Source: Ignavibacteriales bacterium (GTDB taxonomy: Bacteria; Bacteroidota; Ignavibacteria; Ignavibacteriales; Ignavibacteriaceae). From it: a stretch of 22,287 bases of DNA. The stretch covers positions 1 to 22,287 of the forward strand of contig JAGUXE010000358.1 in NCBI GenBank assembly GCA_020061995.1, in the 5' to 3' direction. The stretch's first letter is position 1; every line of letters starts with the position of its first letter. The notes below the pieces were generated by a model. The model searched no databases. It was not told the DNA's origin and worked only from the letters and a program-made list of their open reading frames with translations. A program made the translations under genes and the position numbers. Below, piece after piece: positions 1 through 7,526 of the stretch.

Positions 1-245
1 AACAGATTAGAGATGAAGCACACAGATTTGCAATTACATTTCATCGACTCCTGAGAAGTAAAAGAACAATCACCACTTCCCTCCTTGAGATTAAAGGAAT
101 TGGTGAGCAAAACGCTCAAACACTTATTAAACATTTCGGAAGTGTAAAAAAGATTAAAGAATCTTCTATTGAAAGTATAGAAGAAATTGTAGGAACTGCA
201 AAAGCAAAATTAGTTTATGACTATTTCCATAATTCAAATAACTAA
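1..245 (+). CDS. uvrC: UvrABC excinuclease subunit C, C-terminal fragment
   Basis: This is the 3' end of a gene that begins outside the window; the reading frame starts at base 3 and stops at 243-245. The roughly 80 visible residues open with IRDEAHRFAITFHR, a conserved block of UvrC at the end of its RNase H-like nuclease domain. A tandem helix-hairpin-helix segment follows (IKGIGEQNAQTLIKHFGS, then a second weaker hairpin around EEIVGTAKAKL). In nucleotide excision repair UvrC makes the two incisions around a lesion, and this C-terminal (HhH)2 domain binds DNA and supports the 5' incision. It ends 23 bases from the stop of the convergent NhaC gene, and I see no hairpin terminator between them. 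The family call is firm from the motif block; nothing can be said about the missing N-terminus. Confidence 0.93.
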   Translation, partial: QIRDEAHRFAITFHRLLRSKRTITTSLLEIKGIGEQNAQTLIKHFGSVKKIKESSIESIEEIVGTAKAKLVYDYFHNSNN

Positions 246-268
246 TCGAATATCAACGCCTAATTAAT

Positions 269-2149
269 TTAAACCTTATCAAGTGTAGTTTTTTTTCCAA
301 ATATTAAAATTACTGTTGTCAGAACTCCAAATATTATTAATATCGAAAGATAAGGTGAAAAATTATACGCCGTTGGCAAATCACCTAAAAGCATACAGAT
401 TAGTGCAACAGTCAAAGCATATGGAAGTTGAGTTCTTACATGATCAATATGATCGCATGCTGAAGCCATAGAACTTAATATTGTCGTATCTGCAATCGGT
501 GAACAATGATCACCAAAAACAGAACCGGCGAGGACAGAGCTTATCACACCATGTAAAATCAGTATTGAATCTGTGCTGCTCATTCCCATGTTTGTAGTAA
601 CTGCGTTTGATAATGGAATTACAATAGGCATCATAATAGCCATTGTTCCCCAACTTGACCCTGTAGAAAAACTTGTAATTGCACAAACAATAAAAACTAT
701 TACAGGTAAAAACCGAGGGTTTAGCGAATCACTTAGAAGATGAATTATGTAATTAGCAGTTTGAATTTGTTCGGTAACTGAACTAATCTCCCAAGCCAGC
801 ATTAAAATTATTATCGCTAATAACATCGATCTGATACCTCGAAACCAGGCATCAATGGTTTCACTTAAATTCAATATTCGCTGTGAAAGTGTCATGATAA
901 TTGCTAAAATGCATGCCGACAAACTTGACCACATCAATGCTTTGTTTGAATCAGAATTTCCTATTATTTCTCTTATGCCATATTCATAAATCCCCTGACT
1001 ATTCAAAGCAGAAATGCCTGTATATGCTAGCCCAAATATTGTTCCAAACACTAAAAATAGTATCGGGAAAACTGCATTATACCAGCGAATTTTATTACCG
1101 TTATGTAAAAAATTTGTAGTCTCCGTTAGATCATCAGGGATTTTTGAACCGGGTCGAACAACTTCTCCTTTCAACGCTCTAATTTCAGCTTGATACATCG
1201 GACCATAATCTCTTTTAGTTAATGAAACCAAAAAGACAAAAAATATCATTGCTATAGGATAAAACCTGTAAGGGATGGTCTGTAAAAACACATCGTAAGC
1301 GTTTTCAGTTGAACCGATTAATTTTAGTCCATCCTGAATTAATCCGATTTCAAATCCAATCCATGTACTTACGATAAATAAACTTGTTACCGGTGCAGAA
1401 GTTGAGTCAACAATGAACGCTAATTTTTCTCTGGATATTTTAAGTTTATCGGTAATCGGTCTCATTAAATTTCCAACGATGAGCGTATTAGCGTAATCGT
1501 CAAAAAAGATAACTATTCCCATTAGCCATGAAGAGAGCATTCCGGATCGACGGGTTTTAGCAAATCTGATTATCAGATTAGCCATTCCTTTTGTTCCTCC
1601 ATTAGCGGAAATTAGACCGACTACTCCTCCAAACAAAAGTGTAAAAACAATGATGGACATGTTAGAGGAGTCCGTGAGAGTGGCGATAGTTATTGTGTCT
1701 ATCATTCTCATAAGTGCAATAAGTGGATTATAATCATATATGAATATACATCCTATATAAACACCAAAAACGAGTGCTACAATTACCTGCCGTAGGAATA
1801 ATGCTAGTAAAATTGCGAGCAATGGAGGAACAATACTCAATATTCCAGGTATGCTTCTTACTTCTTTAGCGGCTTCTTTAAATCCCTCGATACTGAAATG
1901 AAGAGTACCAAGCATGTTTAGCGAAAATGTGGAATCAGATTTACCGGCATTTACTCTTAATACTTTTTTCTCGATAGTATTACCATTTGATACTATTAAA
2001 TTGATCTGTTGTAATGAATCTGGTAGATTTGAAATTGTAAATTGAAATGGAATATCGGATAAAATTATTTCCGGTGCAGTGATTGTTTGACTACCTCCAA
2101 TTTGTATGAATGACAGCCAGACAAAGATAAAAATGAAAAGTCTATTCAA
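269..2149 (-). CDS. NhaC-family Na+/H+ antiporter with N-terminal secreted-type domain
   Basis: The protein is 626 residues. Residues from about 105 onward form a polytopic membrane protein of the NhaC family, which exchanges sodium for protons across the inner membrane. Family landmarks are FFDDYANTLIVGN near residue 215, SSWGTMAIMMPI near 498 and GDHCSPIADTTILSS near 545-559. What is unusual is the front: residues 1-21 read like a signal peptide (hydrophobic, ending GGSQ), and about 80 hydrophilic, strand-rich residues follow before the first membrane helix, probably a small periplasmic beta-sandwich. The start is a TTG at 2147-2149 with no clear ribosome site; an in-frame stop lies only a few codons upstream, so the frame cannot extend much further. 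The gene is monocistronic as far as the window shows, divergent from the lipoprotein gene at 2276. Ion specificity cannot be read from the sequence. Confidence 0.9.
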   Translation of the reverse strand: MNRLFIFIFVWLSFIQIGGSQTITAPEIILSDIPFQFTISNLPDSLQQINLIVSNGNTIEKKVLRVNAGKSDSTFSLNMLGTLHFSIEGFKEAAKEVRSIPGILSIVPPLLAILLALFLRQVIVALVFGVYIGCIFIYDYNPLIALMRMIDTITIATLTDSSNMSIIVFTLLFGGVVGLISANGGTKGMANLIIRFAKTRRSGMLSSWLMGIVIFFDDYANTLIVGNLMRPITDKLKISREKLAFIVDSTSAPVTSLFIVSTWIGFEIGLIQDGLKLIGSTENAYDVFLQTIPYRFYPIAMIFFVFLVSLTKRDYGPMYQAEIRALKGEVVRPGSKIPDDLTETTNFLHNGNKIRWYNAVFPILFLVFGTIFGLAYTGISALNSQGIYEYGIREIIGNSDSNKALMWSSLSACILAIIMTLSQRILNLSETIDAWFRGIRSMLLAIIILMLAWEISSVTEQIQTANYIIHLLSDSLNPRFLPVIVFIVCAITSFSTGSSWGTMAIMMPIVIPLSNAVTTNMGMSSTDSILILHGVISSVLAGSVFGDHCSPIADTTILSSMASACDHIDHVRTQLPYALTVALICMLLGDLPTAYNFSPYLSILIIFGVLTTVILIFGKKTTLDKV

Positions 2150-2275
2150 TATTTTAAGATTTTATGTTATTCTGAAATCTCTAATAAATTATTTATAAAA
2201 GTGACTAAATATAGAATCTCCCAAATAAAAATCAAAAAATATTCTTATTTTTAGGTAATTAACTTAATAGGAATT
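2150..2275. promoter_or_regulatory. Divergent intergenic region (NhaC / lipoprotein)
   Basis: This 126-base, very A/T-rich spacer separates two divergent genes and so should hold both promoters. I cannot pick out individual promoter boxes or an operator with confidence. The call follows from orientation only. Confidence 0.45.
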
Positions 2276-3457
2276 ATGCTGATACGAATTATTTCATTTA
2301 TCGTCTTAATTACATTTCTTTTTGGCTGCAGTAACAAGGAGACAAACGAAAAATCTCCATTGAACGGAAAAGTTTTAGAACAACTTGTCAGAGATACATT
2401 TTCAGGTGATAAATCAGCAAATGAAACTCTGTCTGCAATACATGATACCCTACTCCCTCTCCCCCATCAATTCAATCGAATGGTAATAGATAGTTTGACG
2501 ATTGAAAAATTAAAGTACTTCTCTGTTCTGATAGAATTTGAAAATCCGGTCTATAATGTTTTTGCTGTTTATGATTCAAATTTCTCATTGAAATTAATTG
2601 ACCGTTCATTGAATGGCTATTTATCAATTAATAAAAGAGTTGATTCGGAAAGAACTTTCTGGGAAGTCTATGAAGAATTTGGAAGTAAAGATATTTTTAG
2701 CGTAAAACGATATAATCTATATTATGTAGGAAAAGACACAGTTGTAAAATCGTTACGAACCAATTTCGTATTAACCACACCAAAAGAAAAATTAGTCCAA
2801 GATATTGCAGGTTTTGCAGATGATGTAATTAATACCAAATTGTATCTTTCATCGTCTTCAGCTTTAAAAGAAACTTGGGATACATTCATTTGGAACGAAT
2901 TTTCATATAGTTATAAAAGTCAATTAAATATTTTTGACTCAGTTGTAACAGTTGCATTATCCGCTTATAAATCAAAACTGATGAAACCTCTAATCATTGA
3001 TAAAATTTCTGCCTTAAGATCTGTTGGGGTTGAATTATCAGCCGATTCAATTAATGCATATAATAATTTCAACAATTCTACTGATAGATTTACCTTATTT
3101 CTTCCCGAAGGTTGGCGAGCTTTAAAAAATGTGATGATAACTAAGCAATTGAATAAAGAAATGATGGGAACTCTCTTCTTAAGTTCAACACTTGGAGCTA
3201 GTTTTTCAGTTTTAAAAATTGGTGAGAATGAAAAAGCAGAAGATTATCTCCTCGCAAATTTAACAAATGAGGTGAAAGGTAATTATTCTGTTCGATTTAG
3301 TGAAAAGATTTCGACTAGAAAAACTTATATTCAATGCTTTGAAGTAAGTTGTGTAAATTTAAAATATCTCGTCATTTTTGAATGTCCAATTTTAACATAC
3401 TTAGAGCATAAAGAATTATATGAAGACATTATGAATTCATTTGGAGTTGATTGTTAA
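2276..3457 (+). CDS. Predicted lipoprotein, unknown function
   Basis: The protein is 393 residues with a clear lipoprotein signal: a hydrophobic stretch ending LFGC, so Cys18 would be lipidated and the mature protein anchored to a membrane. The middle (about 40-270) has no motif I recognise. The last 120 residues begin with FTLFLPEGWRALKN and resemble in pattern the PsbP/DUF1795-like fold seen at the end of some bacterial lipoproteins; this is a weak resemblance only. The stop codon shares one base with the ATG of the next gene (TAATG), so the two are very likely translated together. It is the first gene of a three-gene group ending in a SixA-like phosphatase. No function is assigned. Confidence 0.75.
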   Translation: MLIRIISFIVLITFLFGCSNKETNEKSPLNGKVLEQLVRDTFSGDKSANETLSAIHDTLLPLPHQFNRMVIDSLTIEKLKYFSVLIEFENPVYNVFAVYDSNFSLKLIDRSLNGYLSINKRVDSERTFWEVYEEFGSKDIFSVKRYNLYYVGKDTVVKSLRTNFVLTTPKEKLVQDIAGFADDVINTKLYLSSSSALKETWDTFIWNEFSYSYKSQLNIFDSVVTVALSAYKSKLMKPLIIDKISALRSVGVELSADSINAYNNFNNSTDRFTLFLPEGWRALKNVMITKQLNKEMMGTLFLSSTLGASFSVLKIGENEKAEDYLLANLTNEVKGNYSVRFSEKISTRKTYIQCFEVSCVNLKYLVIFECPILTYLEHKELYEDIMNSFGVDC

Positions 3458-3744
3458 TGATTAATGTTTTATACTTTTTACATGGAAATGCAGATGATGA
3501 GGCAAAAGAATTTTTCTATAACCAACTCAGAAAAGTATTATCAGATCTAATTAGAGAGGAAATTAAAATCGGTACTATTGAGAATTCTTTTTTACTCGAA
3601 AATAAATATATCTCTATGTACACCGTAAAGTTCGAAGATAAAGACATTATGAATGAGATGATGGTCTCCGGTAAAGGAAAAGAGTTGAACAGAACAATTA
3701 TGAATTTTCATAATTTCATAACGATTATTGTTGTTAATTACTAA
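3457..3744 (+). CDS. Small hypothetical protein, possible ferredoxin-like (EthD/Dabb-type) fold
   Basis: This 95-residue cytoplasmic protein starts at the ATG at 3457, whose first base is the last base of the preceding stop codon. A TTG six bases upstream (3451) would add two residues but is less likely. The order of elements is a strand (INVLYFLHG), a long charged helix (about 14-34), strands (about 38-62), a helix (DKDIMNEMMVSGKGKELN) and a final hydrophobic strand (FHNFITIIVVNY). This order and the ending resemble small dimeric alpha+beta barrel proteins such as EthD, but no catalytic motif is visible, so this is a fold guess. It lies 8 bases before the SixA-like gene and is probably cotranscribed with it. 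Confidence 0.65.
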   Translation: MINVLYFLHGNADDEAKEFFYNQLRKVLSDLIREEIKIGTIENSFLLENKYISMYTVKFEDKDIMNEMMVSGKGKELNRTIMNFHNFITIIVVNY

Positions 3745-3752
3745 AGGGAAAA

Positions 3753-4232
3753 ATGAACATCTATTTAATTCGTCACGGTAAAGCAGAAAATATAAGCATT
3801 TATAAAAAAGACGATGAACGCGAACTTCTTCCCGAGGGAAAAGATGAGATGCGCAAAGCAGCTTCATACTGGAAGAAAATTATAGTACAATTTGATCATA
3901 TAATTTCTTCACCTTATTCAAGAGCTTTGCAAACCGCTGAGATCATCAAAGAAGTATTCAATCACAAAGAGGATTTAATATTTGAATCTTTTTTAGCTCA
4001 AGGAGGAAATGTTTCTAAATTTATCGAAACAACTAATTTGTATTATGCAAAGAATTTAGCATTTGTTGGACACGAACCAACATTATCAAAGTACGTTTCC
4101 CAACTTACTTCTAACTCAGGTATAAGTATTGATTTTAAAAAGGGGATGATAGCAAAAATTTCATTTACTAATCGTGCAAGAGAAGGGGCAGGGAATTTAG
4201 ATTTTCTAATCCCACCAAGTATTTTTAAATAA
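3753..4232 (+). CDS. SixA-like histidine phosphatase (phosphoglycerate mutase superfamily)
   Basis: The protein is 159 residues, a typical size for SixA. It opens with the phosphatase signature IYLIRHGKAE, where His8 is the expected phosphohistidine intermediate with Arg7. SSPYSRALQTAE supplies the second phosphate-binding Arg (Arg57), and VGHEPTLS holds the second catalytic His (His107). SixA enzymes of the family remove phosphate from phosphohistidine on phosphotransfer proteins; the substrate here is unknown because no histidine kinase or PTS protein is nearby. A purine-rich AAAGGGAAAA just before the ATG at 3753 serves as ribosome site. The gene ends 3 bases before the convergent SRP RNA. 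The superfamily is certain and the SixA subgroup likely. Confidence 0.88.
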   Translation: MNIYLIRHGKAENISIYKKDDERELLPEGKDEMRKAASYWKKIIVQFDHIISSPYSRALQTAEIIKEVFNHKEDLIFESFLAQGGNVSKFIETTNLYYAKNLAFVGHEPTLSKYVSQLTSNSGISIDFKKGMIAKISFTNRAREGAGNLDFLIPPSIFK

Positions 4233-4235
4233 AAA

Positions 4236-4321
4236 GGGCAAACAACCACACAAACTAATCACTGACCGTTGCTTCCTTCCGGACCTGGCGGGGTTGGGTG
4301 TCAATCTGTCGGTTGCTGCCC
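4236..4321 (-). ncRNA. ffs: Signal recognition particle RNA, small bacterial (4.5S-like) type
   Basis: Read on the - strand, the sequence contains CCAGGTCCGGAAGGAAGCAA, the hallmark apical helix of bacterial SRP RNA with its GGAA tetraloop and the asymmetric loop bound by the Ffh M domain. The 5' flank of that loop, AACCCCG, is also typical. The two ends pair into a terminal stem: GGGCA...CAACC at the 5' end with GGTTG...TGCCC at the 3' end. That gives about 86 nt without the Alu-type extension of the long form. Directly after the 3' stem comes a run of five T residues (4231-4235 as A on the + strand), so the terminal stem may double as terminator. The RNA guides nascent membrane proteins to FtsY and the translocon together with Ffh. 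It lies 25 bases behind the methyltransferase stop codon. Mature ends are inferred from pairing. Confidence 0.93.
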
Positions 4322-4346
4322 AAAAATGAGTCGTTAAATTCCCTAA

Positions 4347-5330
4347 TTATTCTTTTAAATCCAAACGAAATGTTTCCTGAAATTTGGCTTTTTCCCTCTC
4401 TTGATCCTGAAGTGAATTTCTTTCCCAAAAAACTCCGTTAAAATAACCTTGAATAGATTTATCAGTCTCTGCAATTATTAATCTTTTTTGAGCATAGAGA
4501 CAATAAATCTCCTCTTGCTCAATTCCAATAAAATTTCTATTAAGTTTTTTAGCTACAACTGCCGTTGTTCCTGATCCAAGAAAAGGATCAAATATAATGT
4601 CCCCTTCTCTACTGCTTGCCAGTATAATTTTAGCTAATAATTTCTCAGGTTTTTGTGTCGGGTGATCTGTGTTTTCCGGCATTGACCAGAAAGGAATTGA
4701 AATATCAGTCCATAAATTTGAAGGGAATGTAATTCGGAATTTGCCATCTTCAGTTTCTTTCCAATCTTTTGGTTCGTTGTCTACTTTATAAGGGGCAATA
4801 ACTTTTCTTTTCAACTTAACAGAATCAACATCAAAAAAATATTTATTCGATTTTGTACAAAACCATATATCTTCAGAATTATTTTTCCAATTGTGTAAAG
4901 CACCTCTTCCCTTTTCACGTTCCCAGGTAATTCGATTCTGAACTTTTAGGTAACGATGTAATACGCTGTATACAGCCGATGAATTTCGCCAATCACAACA
5001 GACGTATATTGAAGAATCACTTTTTAATAAAGGAAGTAATTTTACAAACCATGTTTCAAACCATTTTTCATAATCAATATTACTCATTTCATCAAATTTT
5101 TTTGCCCCATAATTTTTTGTAAGATTATATGGAGGATCAATGAATAAAAGATCAATACTTTGTTCAGGTAAATAACATAATACTTCTTCGAGTGATTGAT
5201 TAATTATCGAATTGACAATTTCTTCAATTGATACATTTGAATTTAATTGTTTTAATTTTGATTTGAGTGACAAAACTTCATCTTCTTCAATTCGTAATGT
5301 TCGGTTGTATGTTTTTTTTTCTTTTGCCAT
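4347..5330 (-). CDS. Solitary beta-class DNA methyltransferase (N6-adenine or N4-cytosine)
   Basis: The protein is 327 residues. The catalytic motif IV, DPPYNL, is at about 65-70 and comes before the S-adenosylmethionine-binding motif I, FDPFLGSGTT at about 247-256. That order defines the beta class of amino-methyltransferases. HPTQKPEKLLAKII (about 223-236) is the conserved block just ahead of motif I. The stretch between (about 135-215) should hold the target recognition region, including NWKNNSEDIWF. DPPY is most often seen in N6-adenine enzymes, but N4-cytosine cannot be excluded. No restriction endonuclease is adjacent: the neighbours are SRP RNA and a divergent metabolic operon, so it looks like an orphan enzyme. 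The start ATG (5328-5330) has no strong ribosome site. Confidence 0.9.
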   Translation of the reverse strand: MAKEKKTYNRTLRIEEDEVLSLKSKLKQLNSNVSIEEIVNSIINQSLEEVLCYLPEQSIDLLFIDPPYNLTKNYGAKKFDEMSNIDYEKWFETWFVKLLPLLKSDSSIYVCCDWRNSSAVYSVLHRYLKVQNRITWEREKGRGALHNWKNNSEDIWFCTKSNKYFFDVDSVKLKRKVIAPYKVDNEPKDWKETEDGKFRITFPSNLWTDISIPFWSMPENTDHPTQKPEKLLAKIILASSREGDIIFDPFLGSGTTAVVAKKLNRNFIGIEQEEIYCLYAQKRLIIAETDKSIQGYFNGVFWERNSLQDQEREKAKFQETFRLDLKE

Positions 5331-5539
5331 TAGATATTTCTGATTTAACCTGAAATTGTTTCTTGAACAAATTTTATTGCAGCTAAAGTAATTTTTACAT
5401 CACGTCAAACTTAATTCCAAAATCGTTATTATTCAAGAGAATATGGTTTTGAGTATTAAACATTGGGATAATTTAAGTCGTGATTACCATGATTCAATCC
5501 ACTTTAACTATATTTGTTTTAATAATATTCGGAATTAAA
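5331..5539. promoter_or_regulatory. Divergent intergenic region (methyltransferase / suhB-like operon)
   Basis: This 209-base spacer separates two genes that point away from each other, so it must carry promoters for the methyltransferase on the left and the long + strand operon on the right. I see no unambiguous promoter boxes, operator palindrome or riboswitch in it. Assignment rests on gene orientation only. Confidence 0.5.
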
Positions 5540-6304
5540 ATGATTAATGATATTAAATATATAGCAAAGGAAGCCGGAAAGATTATTCGGAACGGATTCG
5601 GGAAAAATTTTTCTTATGAATATAAATCGAATGAATCGAACATCGTTACTGAAATTGATAAAAAAGCTGAAGAATTAATTAAAGAATTTATCTCGAAAAA
5701 CTATAGCGATCATTCCATTCTGTCTGAAGAATCAGGTAGTACAATTCATAACTCTGATTACGTTTGGGTAGTTGATCCACTTGACGGTACTACTAATTTT
5801 ACACATGGTTTACCAATATTCTCAGTTTCAATTGGTGTTCAGAATAAAAATAATACGATTGCCGGAGTTGTATATGATGTAATGGCAAATAATCTCTATT
5901 TCTCTGAATTGAACAAAGGATCTTTTTGCAATGATATACAGCTAAAGGTTTCACCTCAAAAAAAGATTTCACATAGCTTGGCTGTTACTGGGTTTCCGTA
6001 CGATATTGCAGATAATCCGGAGAATGCGCTAGAACTTTTTACTAAAATAATAAAAAAAACGCGCGGTGTTCGAAGACTTGGTTCGGCTGCAATTGATTTT
6101 TGTTATGTCGCAAGAGGGGTTTTTGACATATTCTGGGAAGTGCATTTGAATCCATGGGATATTTGTGCAGGTAAACTAATTGTTGAAGAAGCAGGCGGCA
6201 GAGTTACCGACTTCAAAGGTAATCCAATTGAATTAATTGGCTCAACAATACTTTGTACAAATGGTCAGTTGCATGAGCTAATGTTAAAAGAACTTATAAT
6301 TTAA
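5540..6304 (+). CDS. Inositol-monophosphatase family phosphatase (SuhB-like)
   Basis: With the start at ATG 5540 the protein is 254 residues, close to the family norm. Motifs in order are NIVTEIDKKAEELI (about 34-47), SILSEESG with the metal-binding Glu (about 59-66), the signature DPLDGTTNF (79-87), and NPWDICAGKLIVEEAGG (about 204-220) with the last metal-binding Asp. Members are Mg2+-dependent sugar/inositol phosphate phosphatases; the exact substrate (inositol 1-phosphate, fructose-bisphosphate, or a SuhB-type role) cannot be told. A longer frame begins at GTG 5480 and would add a 20-residue hydrophobic lead. I prefer ATG 5540 because family members begin just before the IAKEAG helix and a GGA lies at a workable distance upstream. 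It heads the operon, 18 bases before truA. Confidence 0.88.
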   Translation: MINDIKYIAKEAGKIIRNGFGKNFSYEYKSNESNIVTEIDKKAEELIKEFISKNYSDHSILSEESGSTIHNSDYVWVVDPLDGTTNFTHGLPIFSVSIGVQNKNNTIAGVVYDVMANNLYFSELNKGSFCNDIQLKVSPQKKISHSLAVTGFPYDIADNPENALELFTKIIKKTRGVRRLGSAAIDFCYVARGVFDIFWEVHLNPWDICAGKLIVEEAGGRVTDFKGNPIELIGSTILCTNGQLHELMLKELII

Positions 6305-6322
6305 TTGCATATCTGCTAACTG

Positions 6323-7051
6323 ATGAAAAATTATAAAATTATTATTCAGTACAATGGAACACCATTTTGCGGTTGGCAAATGCAAAAAAATGGAAAAACG
6401 GTACAGGGTGTTTTAACTGAAGCTGTAAATACAGTTCTTCGTGAAAAGGTTATTCTAAATGGTTCAGGCAGAACCGACACAGGAGTTCATGCTTTAGGTC
6501 AGTGTGCAAATTTTAGGACAGAGAAAAATCTCTTTCGACGAGAATTTGTATATTCAGTTAACTCAATTCTACCAAAAGAAATTTCGATTATTTCATTCGA
6601 AGAGGTTAATTACGAATTCCACGCGCGCTTTGATGCAAGAAGAAGAATTTATTACTATTTAATTTCGAATAAGAAGTCTCCTTTCTACTATGATTTTTCT
6701 TTGTTCAGATTAAAACCGCTTGACATAAAAAAACTGAATCCATACTCAAATCAAATAATCGGGAAATATGATTTTTCATCTTTTGCAAAAACAGCGGATC
6801 AATCAGATAGTAAAATTTGTACGATATATGATGCAAGATGGAGGAAATTGGGATTTCTTTCAGTCTTTAGAATTGAAGCAGACCGTTTTCTGCACTCAAT
6901 GGTTCGAACAATAGTCGGAACTCTGATAGAAGCACATGATAGTGATTTCACATATGATACGATTCCGCAAATTATTGAAGCAAAAGATCGAACAAAAGCC
7001 TCTGAAGCAGTAACTTCTAAAGGATTATTCTTGTATAAAGTTAAATATTAA
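6323..7051 (+). CDS. truA: tRNA pseudouridine(38-40) synthase TruA
   Basis: The protein is 242 residues, near the usual 245-260. The N-terminal half begins IIIQYNGTPFCGWQ and carries the catalytic block GSGRTDTGVHALGQ, with Asp52 as the nucleophilic aspartate. The second half has HARFDARRRIYYYLI (about 101-115) and FLHSMVRTIVGTL (about 189-201), both conserved in TruA. The enzyme isomerises uridines 38, 39 and 40 in the anticodon arm of many tRNAs. It starts at the ATG at 6323 and lies 9 bases ahead of the next gene, in the middle of the + strand operon. No residue expected of the family appears to be missing. Confidence 0.96.
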   Translation: MKNYKIIIQYNGTPFCGWQMQKNGKTVQGVLTEAVNTVLREKVILNGSGRTDTGVHALGQCANFRTEKNLFRREFVYSVNSILPKEISIISFEEVNYEFHARFDARRRIYYYLISNKKSPFYYDFSLFRLKPLDIKKLNPYSNQIIGKYDFSSFAKTADQSDSKICTIYDARWRKLGFLSVFRIEADRFLHSMVRTIVGTLIEAHDSDFTYDTIPQIIEAKDRTKASEAVTSKGLFLYKVKY

Positions 7052-7060
7052 TTTCAGTTT

Positions 7061-7525
7061 ATGAATATTCAAAAATATTATACCTTCGAGCGTTCTATAT
7101 TAATTAATAAACCCAAAATCGACTTATTTGAATTTCATCGAGATACAAATAATCTTCCAAAAATATCCCCTTCTTTTCCAATGGTTAAATTAATTTCGAT
7201 TTCAGAGTTACCAATTCAAAATGGTTCAACTATTATTGTTCAATTGAATTTCATTCTCTTAAGAATAAAATGGGTAATTAAAATCACAGATTTTATTTTT
7301 AATGAAAAAATAGCGGATTTACAACTTGAGGGTCCTTTCAAATTTTGGAAACATTATCATATATTTACAGCAGTTGATGAAGGGACTATTGTCACAGATA
7401 GAATTGACTATATTCCCCCCTTCGGAATTATCGGAAAAGTGTTACAACCGTTAATTCAATTTCAACTTAATCTGATGTTTAAACACAGGCAAAAAAAAAC
7501 TAAAACATTTTTTGAAAGGATTTAG
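7061..7525 (+). CDS. SRPBCC/START-like ligand-binding protein
   Basis: The protein is 154 residues. The pattern is that of the SRPBCC fold: an N-terminal strand with a short helix (FERSILINKPKIDLFEFHRD), NLPKISPSFPMVKL, a series of beta strands, and a long C-terminal helix (LQPLIQFQLNLMFKHRQKKT). The DRIDYIPPFGIIGK segment before the last helix is typical of the cyclase/START-like subgroup. These proteins bind small hydrophobic ligands or act as unspecialised cyclases or chaperone-like factors; no catalytic residue can be named. It has no signal peptide and is probably cytoplasmic. The next gene's ribosome site lies inside its last codons, one base separating stop and start, so the two are tightly coupled. 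Confidence 0.72.
   Translation: MNIQKYYTFERSILINKPKIDLFEFHRDTNNLPKISPSFPMVKLISISELPIQNGSTIIVQLNFILLRIKWVIKITDFIFNEKIADLQLEGPFKFWKHYHIFTAVDEGTIVTDRIDYIPPFGIIGKVLQPLIQFQLNLMFKHRQKKTKTFFERI
7515..7520 (+). promoter_or_regulatory. Ribosome binding site deciding the DUF2231 start
   Basis: AAAGGA lies inside the last codons of the SRPBCC-like gene, six bases before the ATG at 7527. It supports that ATG over an in-frame TTG at 7512, which would have the site inside its own coding sequence. Confidence 0.6.
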
Positions 7526-7526
7526 T

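Noticed and set aside
901..1119. A 72-codon + strand frame inside the NhaC gene.
   Set aside because: It lies wholly antisense within a gene with clear family motifs, has no ribosome site, and its composition is what the complementary strand produces. The same applies to the other short opposite-strand frames in the window.
5341..5465. On the - strand two short frames (one ending FGIKFDVM, one reading KITLAAIKFVQETISG) look a little like a broken coding sequence between suhB and the methyltransferase gene.
   Set aside because: Each is only about 20 codons, the frames differ, and no family is recognisable. In DNA this A/T-rich such short frames arise by chance.
5480..5539. A GTG-initiated extension of the SuhB-like protein adding a 20-residue hydrophobic segment.
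   Set aside because: Family members begin near the ATG at 5540, a GGA lies upstream of that ATG, and an anchored form would be exceptional. Kept only as an alternative.
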